This document shows positions 1 through 8,597 of a stretch of 20,950 nucleotides of DNA, piece after piece. Position 1 is the first letter of the stretch; each line of letters begins with the position of its first letter. Source of the DNA: Temnopleurus reevesii (taxonomy: Eukaryota > Echinodermata > Echinoidea > Temnopleuroida > Temnopleuridae); the NCBI GenBank assembly GCA_036244855.1, contig BQKZ01004816.1, forward strand, positions 26,641 through 47,590. The letters run 5' to 3'. The notes below the pieces were generated by a model. That model did no database searches. It had not been told where the DNA came from and worked only from the letters and a program-made list of their open reading frames with translations. The translations under genes were made by a program, and so were the position numbers.

Positions 1-129
1 ACTGATATTTGTTGCAGACATTATTTGAGGCAAAATGCTGCAAAAATAAATTAATTTGAGCTATTAAAAGTAAAAATATTCAAGTTTTTATGATATTTTA
101 GTGAAAACACAATTTGCATTGACTTTGTA

Positions 130-345
130 CACAAAATCACGTTTTTGAGCTATTTTGGGGTTGACAAATTTTTTTCAAATGGGCGTGGCACGAAAACGGT
201 ACGCGCGGGCGCGGCGAATTTGTTCTCAAAAGTTGCGCGATACTTGAAAGAAAAAAGTCATGGCGCGTGTAGGAGATATTTGAAAAAATGTTGAGGGGGG
301 GGCGGAATCCGCCCCCCACCCCCCGGCATGATTAGGGTTAATACT
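130..345. repeat. GC-rich segment with strong hairpin, probable dispersed repeat
   Basis: This block is much more GC-rich and CpG-rich than the AT-rich sequence on either side. It contains a near-perfect hairpin: ten bases at 297-306 (GGGGGGCGGA) pair with 308-317 (TCCGCCCCCC) around a single A, followed by more C-runs. The sharp composition change suggests a dispersed repeat inserted in the intron. No coding content is supported. The repeat family is not identified. Confidence 0.4.
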
Positions 346-879
346 CATATTTGAGAATACCAGCCGAATGGGGATTTCATAAAATAAAATTCTATAATGT
401 GACTTTTCCCTTCTCTTTGTCAACATAACTGAATAAGCTGAAAGTTTGGCTTCGGTTTCATTTTCCTGGAATTTCGTGTCCATGAATTCGATTAACTTTT
501 CACTCATTGGAATGCCCACAGACTTGTGTACAAAAATCTTTAAAATGTGAAAATATCAACTCATTAATGTGTGAAAAGGTCTGAAATTCAGTGAATTGGT
601 TCAGATTTTATGTATGATACAGGGAATAATTTTAGTTTTCACATTTGATTACAACTGTAGCAATTTTATACATGGAGGAAACATTTCCAACACCTTAGTG
701 TACAGTTCTATGTTAAAAATTTGCTTCACAAAACATCATTTGTGTATCAATCATGCTAAAAATGCATGGCAAATTGCGATGCGTTATCAGGTAAATTATT
801 CCTTGTGCTTTAATGTTTGCTTGTAAAGTATTAGTCCAAATTTAGTAATAAATGGAATAATTTTCTTCTCCTCCTAAAG
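346..879 (+). other. Intron sequence upstream of first visible EDEM2 exon
   Basis: AT-rich sequence with no exon that I can match to the upstream part of EDEM2 and no repeat that I can recognise. It ends in a pyrimidine-rich tract and an AG at 878-879, which is the acceptor of the first coding exon in the window. Confidence 0.5.
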
Positions 880-1091
880 CGTTCGATACCCCAACGGGAA
901 TGCCATATGGGACGGTGAACCTCCTCCATGGTGTGCCTAAGGGGGAGACTGCAGTGTCATGCACCGCAGGTATTGGTACCTTTATCGTTGAGTTTGGTAC
1001 TTTGAGTCGATTGACTGGTGATCCCATCTTTGAGGAGAAGGCTCTCAGGGCGTTGAAGTCTCTCTGGGGTTTCAAGTCTGATGTCGGATTG
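880..1091 (+). CDS. EDEM2: EDEM2 exon a
   Basis: Starts after AG at 878-879 with two bases of a split codon, then reads [17 protein letters not shown] and continues to SDVGL. It ends at TTG before GTAAGT (1092), phase 0. The match to the human segment around [11 protein letters not shown] fixes the frame. Confidence 0.92.
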
Positions 1092-1166
1092 GTAAGTTAT
1101 TAAATGTTATTGATAACTGATGTTGGATTGGTAAGTTGATGAGGGTAGTGGAGATGGTGGTGGTGG

Positions 1167-1224
<58 letters not shown>

Positions 1225-4200
1225 AATGATGGTGAGAATCAATGAGGATGATAGGGATGATGATAATAATAAACTGAAACACACTGTAATACGTCGTCTC
1301 ATGGCAAAGTACTTGATACTTGAAACTTTATGAAGTATGAAATGCCAAGTACCTTGCTATGAGACGACGTATGATAGTCTGTTTCAGTTGGGTTTTGGAT
1401 TGGTAAGTTGAATATGAATATGATGATGATGATAAAGAACACATATTTTAATAACTATTACTCTATACTTCAGTATATTCTATGCTGCTTGAAATATGTT
1501 ACGTGCAAAGCAATTCCACAAAATGTATGACTTCCATTAATTATTTAGATATTATCATGTTTTTTTTGTGTGTGTTGAATCCCCTTCAAGGTTGGTAACC
1601 ATGTCAATATCCAAACTGGGAAGTGGACTGCATTGGATTCAGGCATCGGTGCTGGAGTAGACTCCTACCTAGAATACCTGGTCAAAGGGAGCCTTCTGCT
1701 TGGCAATCAAGAACTCATGAATATGTTTACAGGTAAGTGTCAAACATGCCCTTTTAGCCTAGGATTAGGCCAAAGGAAAAAGAAATATTTGGATGCTCTT
1801 AAATGCTATTTTTTTTAAACATAACATTAAAAAAAATAACGCAATTCACACAATTTATTGAGAAAGTGGACTGTGTTGGATTCGGGCATCGGTGCAGGAG
1901 TAGACTCCTACCTAGAATACCTGGTCAAAGGGAGCCTTCTGCTTGGCAATCAAGAACTCATGAATATGTTTACAGGTAAGTTGCACACATGCCATTCTTT
2001 GAATAGGGTCATTGCGCTTAGCACCGCAATTGCCCTTAAAACTCTACCAATTTGCATGGCCAACTAGTCTGCGGTGAGGAAATTTCTGTGAGTGAGAAAA
2101 AGTATAAGAAAATCGTTATTGAATTGGTATTCTGCAAACATTGTGGATAGATAACATAAATGTGCTTTCCCAGGAGAAAGCTTACAAATGACATTCTCTC
2201 TGATTAGATATGTGAAGATGCAATAACCACTAGGCTAAATAGTTATATTTATAAACCAATTTATGTATTACAGACTATGCGAAAGTCATTATTCTAAGTA
2301 TTGCAAGAAAGATGATTGGTATCGTGTGAGTCAACATTATGAAAGTTCACCATTCCTGGGTTGATTGCAGTAGAATGCTAGGAATTTTGATTATCATATT
2401 ATCTTGAAAAAGTAATCTACCAGTATTCCAAGAAAGACGATTGATATATGTGGGTCAGCATGATGAAAGGTCAAGTCACCATGCCAGTGTTTTTAGACAC
2501 ATCACCTGGGTTGAGTGTAGCACTATCAAGTTTTATGTCATGATATATTGCAGAATTTGAAAAATTAATCTACCAGTATTCCAAGAAAGATGATTGGTAC
2601 ATGTATATGGGGGTCAACTTGATGAAAGGTCAAGTCACCTCACCTGGGTTGAGTGTAGCACTATAATGTTTTATGTCATGTTATATCGCAGAGTATGAGA
2701 AAGTAATCTACCAATACTCCAAGAAAGATGATTGGTATATGTGGGTCAACAAGATGAAAGGTCAATTTACCTTACCTGGGTGGAGTGTAGCTGTTTCTAT
2801 TTATGTTATCATGTTATATCGCAGAGTATGAGAAAGTAATCTACCAGTACTCCAAGAAAGATGATTGGTATATGTGGGTCAACAAGATGAAAGGTCAATT
2901 TACCTTACCTGGATGGAGTGTAGCTGTTTCTATTTATGTTATCATGTTATATCGCAGAGTATGAGAAAGTAATCTACCAGTACTCCAAGAAAGATGATTG
3001 GTATATGTGGGTCAACAAGATGAAAGGTCAATTTACCTTACCTGGATGGAGTGTAGCTGTTTCTATTTATGTTATCATGTTATATTGCAGAGCATGAGAA
3101 AGTAATCTACCAGTACTCCAAGAAAGATGATTGGTATATGTGGGTCAACAAGATGAAAGGTCAATTTACCTTACCTGGGTTGAGAGTCGCTGTTTCTATT
3201 TATGTTATCATGTTATATTGCAGAGCATGAGAAAGTAATCTACTAGTACTCCAAGAAAGACGATTGGTATATGTGGGTCAAAATGTTGAAAGGTTAATTC
3301 ACCTGACCTGGATGGAGTGTAGCTGTTTCTATTTATGTTATCATGTTATATTGCAGAGTATGAGAAAGTAATCTACCAGTATTCCAAGAAAGACGATTGG
3401 TATATGTGGGTCAGCATGATGAAAGGTCAAGTCACCATGCCAGTATTTCAGTCACCTCACCTGGGTTGAGTGTAGCTGTTTCTATTTATGTTATCATGTT
3501 ATATTGCAGAGTATGAGAAGGTGATCTACCAGTACTCCAAGAAAGACGATTGGTATATGTGGGTCAATATGATGAAAGGTCAAGTCACCATGCCAGTGTT
3601 CCAGTCCCTCGATGCATACTGGCCAGGTTTACAAGTAAGACTTTGTTTGTTTGTTTTAACCCTTTTGCAACTTTACCACCCAAATCCACCCTCCACTTAC
3701 TCACCGAACCACCTGAAACCACTCGCCATTTTCAATACACTATTGTATCCATTCCTGTGATGAATTTATCTTATTTATAATCGAATTATAAATTTACTTA
3801 CGTGGTCCTTATAAGGTGATGATTCTACAAATAAAAGTATGAACGTGTTCAGAGTTATTTCATATTACTCATAAACTTGCCTAAGAGACAGCACTGCTTC
3901 ACCTTTCAGTGAGTAATATGACTTTTGCACACCATCATCTCCAGCTGCATATGGGTTCATACAGCCCATGCACTTTACATCATACATGCCAAAAGAGGTC
4001 AAATTATATGGAATAGATGTTTGTATTGAATCAGAAATTAGAATTTGAAACCCCCAAAACTGAAATGAATGATCTGTAATGAAAGAAAGTATGGCAATAA
4101 GATTTTTTATATGTCAATCATTTCGGAATTAACAAATTCATCAACAGGACAACGGATATCATCATTATTTTGTAATAGTTGCCAATCCTGTATATGTACA

Positions 4201-6589
4201 TTCCCTCTGTAGATATGTTGTATTTGTACTTCTGCACTAACACCTTTTATTGTTTGTCTTTGTGCCAGATTTGATTAATCATTTTATTCTTGAAACCAAA
4301 TGATGTAGCAGCATCTCTATTTTTTATTTAACATTGCTAGGTCATAACGTTGCTAGGGTTCAAGCCCATGATGACTCATTTATGCTGTAGTTACTCTCCC
4401 ATTTTTGATGTTTGGCTATTTTTTTATCCTGTTAGAGTCTGATCGGAAAGATAGATGCTGGGATGAAAACCCTCCATAACAATCATCAGGTCTGGCGCCA
4501 GCTGGGATTTCTACCTGAGTTCTATAACATTGTCAACAGCAAGGCTGTGGATAAAAGGGAAGGCTACCCACTCAGGCCTGGTAATAAACATTTGATTTTT
4601 TTTTAATCAGAAGGACATAATAACTAACCCTGACCAACCCCCAAATGGCTTTAAATGGTTTGAAAATTTCTTTTCGGTTTGACTATTGAAAGGATTTGGG
4701 CTTAAATGATTTTGAAATGATTGAAATTTCGATCTGGCTCTTTCTTAATATGCACAGAAAAAAATTCAAGAATGATAATAAAAACAACCCTAACCAACTC
4801 CCAAATTGTTTAAATGTTTTTTTTTAGATTTCTTCCCATGTGCGTGAGTTTCTTTTCAGTTTAACTGTTGAAAAAAAATTTTGCCTGAATCATTTGGCTT
4901 TTAGGTGTTGATAACTGATTTTGTTTGAATTTGGACAGAAAAAAGGCAACAAATATAATTTCAGGCAACATCTGGTTATCAGTTGAATGATTAGATAAAG
5001 ATTTTCTTTCTCCCGCTTTATTTCAACTTTTCAGAGTTTGTGGAGAGTACGATGTATCTTTATCAAGCTACCAAAGATCCATTCCTACTACAGATGGGAA
5101 GAGATGTATTAACTTCTATTGAAACCACCAAGACTGAATGTGGATATACCAGCGTAAGTACATTCATTCATTATACAGTCAAAACTGTCTATAAAGACCA
5201 CCCAGGGGAGACAGAAAAAGTGGTCTTCAACAGCAGGTGGTCTCTATAGACAAGATTCATTTACATGGAATTTGCATTCTAGGGAGTGAAGAAAGGTGGT
5301 CTTTATGGGCAGTTGTGGTCACTAAAGCAGGTTTGACTGTATCTGAACTTTACTCATTTGAGCTGTAGGTGTATTGGTGGGAGAAATTACTGTTGGCTGC
5401 TCTAATCACCTTATTTTAGGGATGATGATATTCAGGTCTGAATTCAGACTTTTATTATCATACATTTGTCTGAGAAAACATCTCTTTCATGTACAAACTG
5501 TGTCTATTCAGATGGTTAAAAAAAAAAGAATTTATTCTCAGTAGTATCCCTAAAATGTGGACAATGGTAACATTATATCTGAACTTTACCCATTGGAGCT
5601 GTAGGTGTATTGGTGGGAGGTACCATTGTTGGCTGCTCTAATCACCTTATTTAAGGGATGATGATATTCATGTCTGAATTCAGACTTGTTCTAACATACA
5701 TTTGCCTGAGAAAACATGTCTTTCATGTACAAACTGTGTCTATTCAGATGGTTTTCAAAAAAATTGTTAATTGATTCTCAGTAGCATCTGTAAAATGTGG
5801 CCATGGCTTGGGTCACAAATTTGATGACTCATGGGGTGTCGCAGTCAAGTTCCTTGATTGATACATGTCTTTCGAAAAGTGCAACCAATGAGTCAAAATA
5901 TACCTACTACAGACATGTGTTGCCAGAAAATTGCGATGAATTACAATTTGCAGTTACTTACTAATCTTTTTAAAATCACAGATTGTGTGCATATGAAAAT
6001 ACGTGTTTCAATTTGCAAGTGATTCGCAAGTGCTTTTCAATTGATCACAACTTTCGAGCATGAACTTTGAACTTGCATAGACGAGGATTCATCTAGCCAT
6101 CATTAAGTACTATCAATTTGTTTATTTCATTTTCTGCAGGTGAAAGATGTTAAGACGCACAAGCTGGACAATCGAATGGAGTCTTTCTTCCTCGCCGAAA
6201 CCCTCAAATACCTCTACCTCCTCTTTGATCCGGACAACTTCATCCACAACGACGGCAGCCACGCCCAAATTTTGAACACTCCCCGCGGCAAATGCTTCCT
6301 GGGTGGCGGAGGGTACATCTTTAACACCGAGGCTCACCCGATAGATGTTGGCGCCCTCGATTGCTGCGGGAAAACAGTCGATGAATACTCTAGAATCGAG
6401 CGAGCCATGAGGACGCTAACGAGGAGGAAAGACCAACTAAAGTGGATGGAGCATTTCATTCATGTTGATTCCAGAGACGCAGGACCACATTGGAGTAGTA
6501 AAGGTTTGAATTCGATGGTCAATTGCTCGGCTCAGCCGTTCCATGCCAGGTTGTCGATATTAGGGGAGATGTTTCCCGACTTAGATTGA
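880..6589 (+). CDS. EDEM2: EDEM2, ER degradation-enhancing alpha-mannosidase-like protein 2 (3' part, 6 exons)
   Basis: A glycoside hydrolase family 47 protein of the ER lumen that trims mannose from N-glycans on misfolded glycoproteins so they enter ER-associated degradation. Exons 880-1091, 1591-1732, 3510-3634, 4436-4580, 5035-5153 and 6140-6589 splice in frame to 396 residues. Visible GH47 signatures are [30 protein letters not shown] (acidic active-site motif), [30 protein letters not shown], and FNTEAHPI near the end, where GH47 enzymes carry the calcium-binding Thr. Assignment to EDEM2 rather than EDEM1 or EDEM3 rests on the close match to human EDEM2 recalled from memory, including the C-terminal tail. 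There a Cys (codon 6524-6526) followed by exactly 20 residues sits where human EDEM2 has the Cys that forms a disulfide with TXNDC11. Human EDEM2 has 578 residues, so about 170 N-terminal residues, with the signal peptide and catalytic acid, lie upstream of the window. No frameshift or stop was seen. Confidence 0.93.
1168..1224 (+). repeat. (GAT)19 microsatellite
   Basis: Nineteen perfect GAT units in the intron after exon a, flanked by interrupted GGT and GAT units. A shorter GAT run lies near 1420-1432. Long Met, Asp or His runs in open frames here are artefacts of this repeat. Confidence 0.97.
1272..1389. repeat. Inverted repeat, 44-bp arms (foldback or small MITE)
   Basis: Arms 1272-1315 and 1346-1389 are reverse complements at 39 of 44 positions. 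The stem continues inside as ATACTT (1316-1321) against AAGTAT (1333-1338), leaving a loop of about 11 nt and a small bulge. The central arm segment ATACGTCGTCTCAT is perfectly paired. It could be a hairpin-forming MITE or a local inverted duplication. I did not find clear target-site duplications, because the flanks are GAT-rich. Confidence 0.85.
1591..1732 (+). CDS. EDEM2: EDEM2 exon b
   Basis: Acceptor CCCCTTCAAG ends at 1590. The exon reads [18 protein letters not shown] and on to ELMNMFT, with the GH47 active-site motif [14 protein letters not shown]. It ends in phase 1 before GTAAGT at 1733; the split Glu codon is completed by AG at the start of exon c. Confidence 0.93.
1863..1982 (+). 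pseudogene. Partial second copy of EDEM2 exon b
   Basis: From about 1864 to the GTAAGT at 1976 the sequence repeats exon b almost exactly, starting at KWT and running to MFT plus donor. The first part of the exon ([10 protein letters not shown]) and its acceptor are missing. Upstream is AT-rich intron with no strong polypyrimidine tract. The reading frame of the copied segment is intact and differences from exon b are few, mostly at third codon positions at the start. It is probably unspliced; an alternative exon is possible but would need an acceptor in the right phase. Confidence 0.85.
1983..2273 (+). other. Intron sequence between exon-b copy and exon-c array
   Basis: AT-rich intron sequence. 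I see no exon or recognisable repeat here. It ends in TTACAG at 2268-2273, the acceptor-like start of the first degenerate exon-c copy. Confidence 0.5.
2274..3509 (+). repeat. Tandem array of nine partial exon-c copies with acceptor
   Basis: Nine units precede the true exon, with exon-like starts at 2274, about 2404, 2554, 2692, 2825, 2958, 3091, 3224 and 3357. Starts from 2692 to 3357 are spaced exactly 133 bp apart; the older-looking leftmost units differ in length and sequence, and the last unit is 153 bp. Each unit holds about 75 bp of exon c ([18 protein letters not shown] followed by MKGQ) joined to the last part of the upstream intron with its own CAG acceptor in most units. No unit keeps the second half of the exon or the GTAAG donor. 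Unit 2 has TGG changed to TGA in the DDW motif and lacks an acceptor AG. Reading through a 133-bp unit meets TGA at the next unit boundary. Confidence 0.93.
3510..3634 (+). CDS. EDEM2: EDEM2 exon c
   Basis: The only complete copy at the end of the array. It follows TATTGCAG (3509), completes the split Glu codon, and reads [17 protein letters not shown] and on to DAYWPGLQ before GTAAGA at 3635, phase 0. The second half ([16 protein letters not shown]) is found complete only here. Confidence 0.92.
3635..4435 (+). other. EDEM2 intron with a 12-bp inverted repeat
   Basis: No coding or mobile sequence recognised. TCATATTACTCA at 3860-3871 is the exact reverse complement of 3910-3921, giving a stem around a 38-nt loop. 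The remainder is ordinary AT-rich intron ending in a T-rich tract and TTAG at 4435. Confidence 0.5.
4436..4580 (+). CDS. EDEM2: EDEM2 exon d
   Basis: Reads [20 protein letters not shown], then [12 protein letters not shown] and ends REGYPLRP, in phase 1 before GTAATA at 4581. The acceptor is TTAG after a T-rich tract. The order and spacing match human EDEM2. Confidence 0.92.
4618..4952 (+). repeat. Degenerate tandem duplication in intron
   Basis: The segment starting near 4618 (TAACCCTGACCAACCCCCAA) recurs near 4776 (CAACCCTAACCAACTCCCAA). The two copies, about 155-175 bp each, share several further blocks and both end in ACAGAAAAAA. Divergence is considerable, so this is an old duplication. 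Confidence 0.6.
5035..5153 (+). CDS. EDEM2: EDEM2 exon e
   Basis: Starts after TTTTCAG and completes a Glu codon, giving [17 protein letters not shown], then on to TECGYTS before GTAAGT at 5154, phase 0. The RPE-VES motif contains the Glu that acts as catalytic base in GH47 mannosidases. Confidence 0.92.
5174..5341. mobile_element. TA-flanked MITE, about 164 bp
   Basis: The element starts with TA CAGTCAAAACTG (from 5174) and ends with the complementary TTTGACTG TA (to 5341). Termini match over about 10 bp perfectly and more loosely further in (ATAAAGACCAC against GTGGTCACTAAAG). TA on both sides is the expected target duplication for a Tc1/mariner-type MITE. Inside are repeated GTGGTCTTTA or CTATAGAC blocks, so the element is built of short subrepeats. 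No ORF; non-autonomous. Confidence 0.8.
5340..5806 (+). repeat. Direct tandem duplication, two copies of about 228 bp
   Basis: Copy A (5340-5567) and copy B (5576-5806) share long identical blocks such as AGCTGTAGGTGTATTGGTGG, GGCTGCTCTAATCACCTTAT and GTACAAACTGTGTCTATTCA. Differences are scattered substitutions and a poly(A) length change. Copy A starts at the right-hand TA of the MITE. Confidence 0.9.
5807..6139 (+). other. Rest of last EDEM2 intron
   Basis: AT-rich intron with no recognised feature. It ends in the acceptor CATTTTCTGCAG at 6139. Confidence 0.5.
6140..6589 (+). CDS. EDEM2: EDEM2 terminal exon f
   Basis: Long last exon of 149 codons plus TGA (6587-6589). It carries [20 protein letters not shown], the [20 protein letters not shown] segment that closes the GH47 barrel, a variable charged linker, and the conserved tail [18 protein letters not shown]. 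The exon is visibly richer in GC and CpG than the introns around it. Confidence 0.95.
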   Translation: MKDVKTHKLDNRMESFFLAETLKYLYLLFDPDNFIHNDGSHAQILNTPRGKCFLGGGGYIFNTEAHPIDVGALDCCGKTVDEYSRIERAMRTLTRRKDQLKWMEHFIHVDSRDAGPHWSSKGLNSMVNCSAQPFHARLSILGEMFPDLD

Positions 6590-7160
6590 CAAAGCTATAA
6601 ATTATTTAGGTAAGAGTAGCTAAGCTGCCTGCCAACTATTACTAATTTTTAGTGAGTACTAGAAATATTGGCCTCAAATTTCTCAAATATTTTGTAGGCC
6701 ACAGTAAAAATTGCTAATTTTGGCAACATTAGTATGCATTTCAATATAAAATATGTGAAGATTATGAATTTGAAACAAGATTATTTCTAATTTCTATTAA
6801 CTTATTTTGGCAGCTATGGAGTAGTAATCCATTGATTACAATAATGAAACAAAAGAATATATTTGTCTCCCAGAACAGATAGTGAAATTACGTCCTGCCG
6901 AGATGCTATTTTTTCCCCACAGCCTCAGGGTGTAGCAGAAGACTCGTTACCCCCTTATGGGTAGTGAGAGAGACAAATCAATAGTTTTCTTGTTTCTTTG
7001 TAGCTTATTTATTTGGCTTTTTCTAAGTCATTTTCATTGCCGTATTATGGCACTAGTGGAAGACATATCATGTAGTATTTATCATTTGGGCATTTGTTAT
7101 GCTTTATGATTAGTATAGTACATGCAGCTTGTAAGTTATGTATTCATTTTGCAGAATGCT
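6590..7160 (+). other. EDEM2 3' UTR and downstream sequence
   Basis: Non-coding AT-rich sequence after the stop. I find no AATAAA here; the weak variant TATAAA occurs at 6596 and 6745. The first AATAAA on the plus strand is near 7716, followed by one at 8075. The 3' end of the transcript cannot be placed from sequence alone. Confidence 0.4.
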
Positions 7161-8597
7161 CAAGGTGCTTTCGGCATTATTACCCTTAATTTAGCCACAA
7201 TCCCCTTCTCCCCCCACCTGCAATATGTCGCGGAAGAACCGGTTATCGAACCATCTGTGCCAGATATAAACGCTATTTCAAAGCCATTTGTCCACTTGGT
7301 TTCTGATGTTCTCATGAAAATCTGCCAGAATTCATGCAAGAGATCTCTCCTTATTTCCTTCACATTTATTCATTTGCAAGTAGAGCAACTCCAATTCCCC
7401 TCAATTTCGGCCATAAATTTGTTATCATATACAGTGAGTCAGAGCGCCAGTGCACTAATTTCCGTTCGCTGTATACAGCGCGTATTCAGAGAACGGGCGA
7501 TCCTGACTACGTAATGAGCTGTGCAATGGTCAGTCCCTCTGCGTTTTTAATACATTAAACTCGTCGTTCGAAGTTGAATTTGGTATCTACTTCATGGGAA
7601 AGGACCATAGAAACGTAATATCCCATTAAAAAGTTGTTAATTTGATGAAATAGTTATATAAATCATGCTAAAATGTTGTTCTTTCGAAACAATCACTTCA
7701 CATGAAAATAGAGTAAATAAAGGTATTCTTACGGTACTTGCGTCAAAAACAAATGACGATTTTCCGAAAGTTAAACTAATAAATTATGATAATATGTACC
7801 CTTTTCGTAAAATTAATCTTGGATACGGTCAGGAACCAAGAAAATACAAGGCGATGTAATATCCAAGTTCGGGAAAACATCGCATTTTGGGGCATCAGAG
7901 AAGGCCGGATAATGGTGCGATCTGATTGGTCGGATTCCGCGAGCCAGCGGGGTCATCAAACTGGGTCATCGTGCTTGGGCGTGATTTTGAGTGGCTATCG
8001 AGACGTCATCTTCTAAGTTTATTTCGCACAAGAATATCAGTTATTATTTGTTATTACTGACTTCTTGTATTATAAATAAAACGCCCACACGTAACTAAGG
8101 TACATTTTAGAGTAATTCGTTTTTAAATTACATGTTTTGTCCTGTTTTGCACATGAATTTAAGCAGGGCTTTGTAAGTATTATTTTGTAGTGGTCAGTCC
8201 CATCCACTCGTTTCCATGTGTTTCGAACAACGGAATGTTTGTGAGAAACCATCGCAGTACTTCGAAATATTTGTGCTGTTACCGGTACCCAGTCTACCCC
8301 TCAGTGTGAACAAGCACTTTCTTTACTGGAGTTTTTGTTCAAAGGAAGTTTAAATTTCTCAATTTACTCTCTCAGCATACAATTTCATTTACTCTTTGTT
8401 TAATTTGTTCATTTTTGTGATTGTCAGGTCCGGCCATTAACATAGACATAAATATTTTACATGCTGGCAATAATTTTTCAATCAAAATGGTCCAGTGAAA
8501 TATTGTTCAATATTATTACACAAACATTCACTGCTTTTCGTACATGTGTAAATAATTCACATGGACATAAATTTTGCAAAACTTTAANTTGTGTGAT
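7161..8597. other. Gene-poor stretch, no feature assigned
   Basis: A 130-codon open frame at 7122-7514 has no recognisable domain and no clear coding character. A perfect 14-bp palindrome CGCTGTATACAGCG lies at 7467-7480. A more CpG-rich block at 7860-8016 holds an inverted CCAAT (7925-7929) and a CRE-like GACGTCAT (8002-8009), but no gene start could be tied to it. One undetermined base is at 8587. Confidence 0.4.

Larger units (their letters stand above)
1118..1405 (+). repeat. Two extra copies of the exon-a donor region
   Basis: The end of exon a with its splice donor (GATGTCGGATTGGTAAGTTA at 1080-1099) recurs at about 1120-1138 as GATGTTGGATTGGTAAGTTG and again at about 1392-1410 as TTTTGGATTGGTAAGTTG. 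Each copy carries a good GTAAGT donor. Use of the second donor would run through an in-frame TAA just after 1091, so the first donor should be the functional one. Confidence 0.7.

Noticed and set aside
596..826. 76-codon plus-strand open frame upstream of EDEM2 exon a
   Set aside because: AT-rich, no domain, no match to upstream EDEM2, and no splice sites in fitting phase.
1100..1333. Open frames rich in Met, His or Ile on both strands
   Set aside because: They are translations of the (GAT)19 microsatellite inside an EDEM2 intron.
2274..3509. Regular 133-bp array resembling a CRISPR or minisatellite
   Set aside because: Units have no spacers and contain exon sequence plus a splice acceptor; the context is a eukaryotic intron.
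5174..5341. tRNA-like or SINE origin for the repeat with GTGGTCT blocks
   Set aside because: No A/B box pattern and no poly(A) tail; terminal inverted repeats with TA flanks identify it as a MITE.
7122..7558. Open frames of 74-130 codons on the plus strand
   Set aside because: No recognisable domain, composition like the surrounding non-coding DNA, and overlapping frames of similar quality.
7860..8016. CpG-rich block with inverted CCAAT and a CRE-like site, possible promoter
   Set aside because: No downstream or upstream gene start can be connected to it; motifs this short occur by chance.
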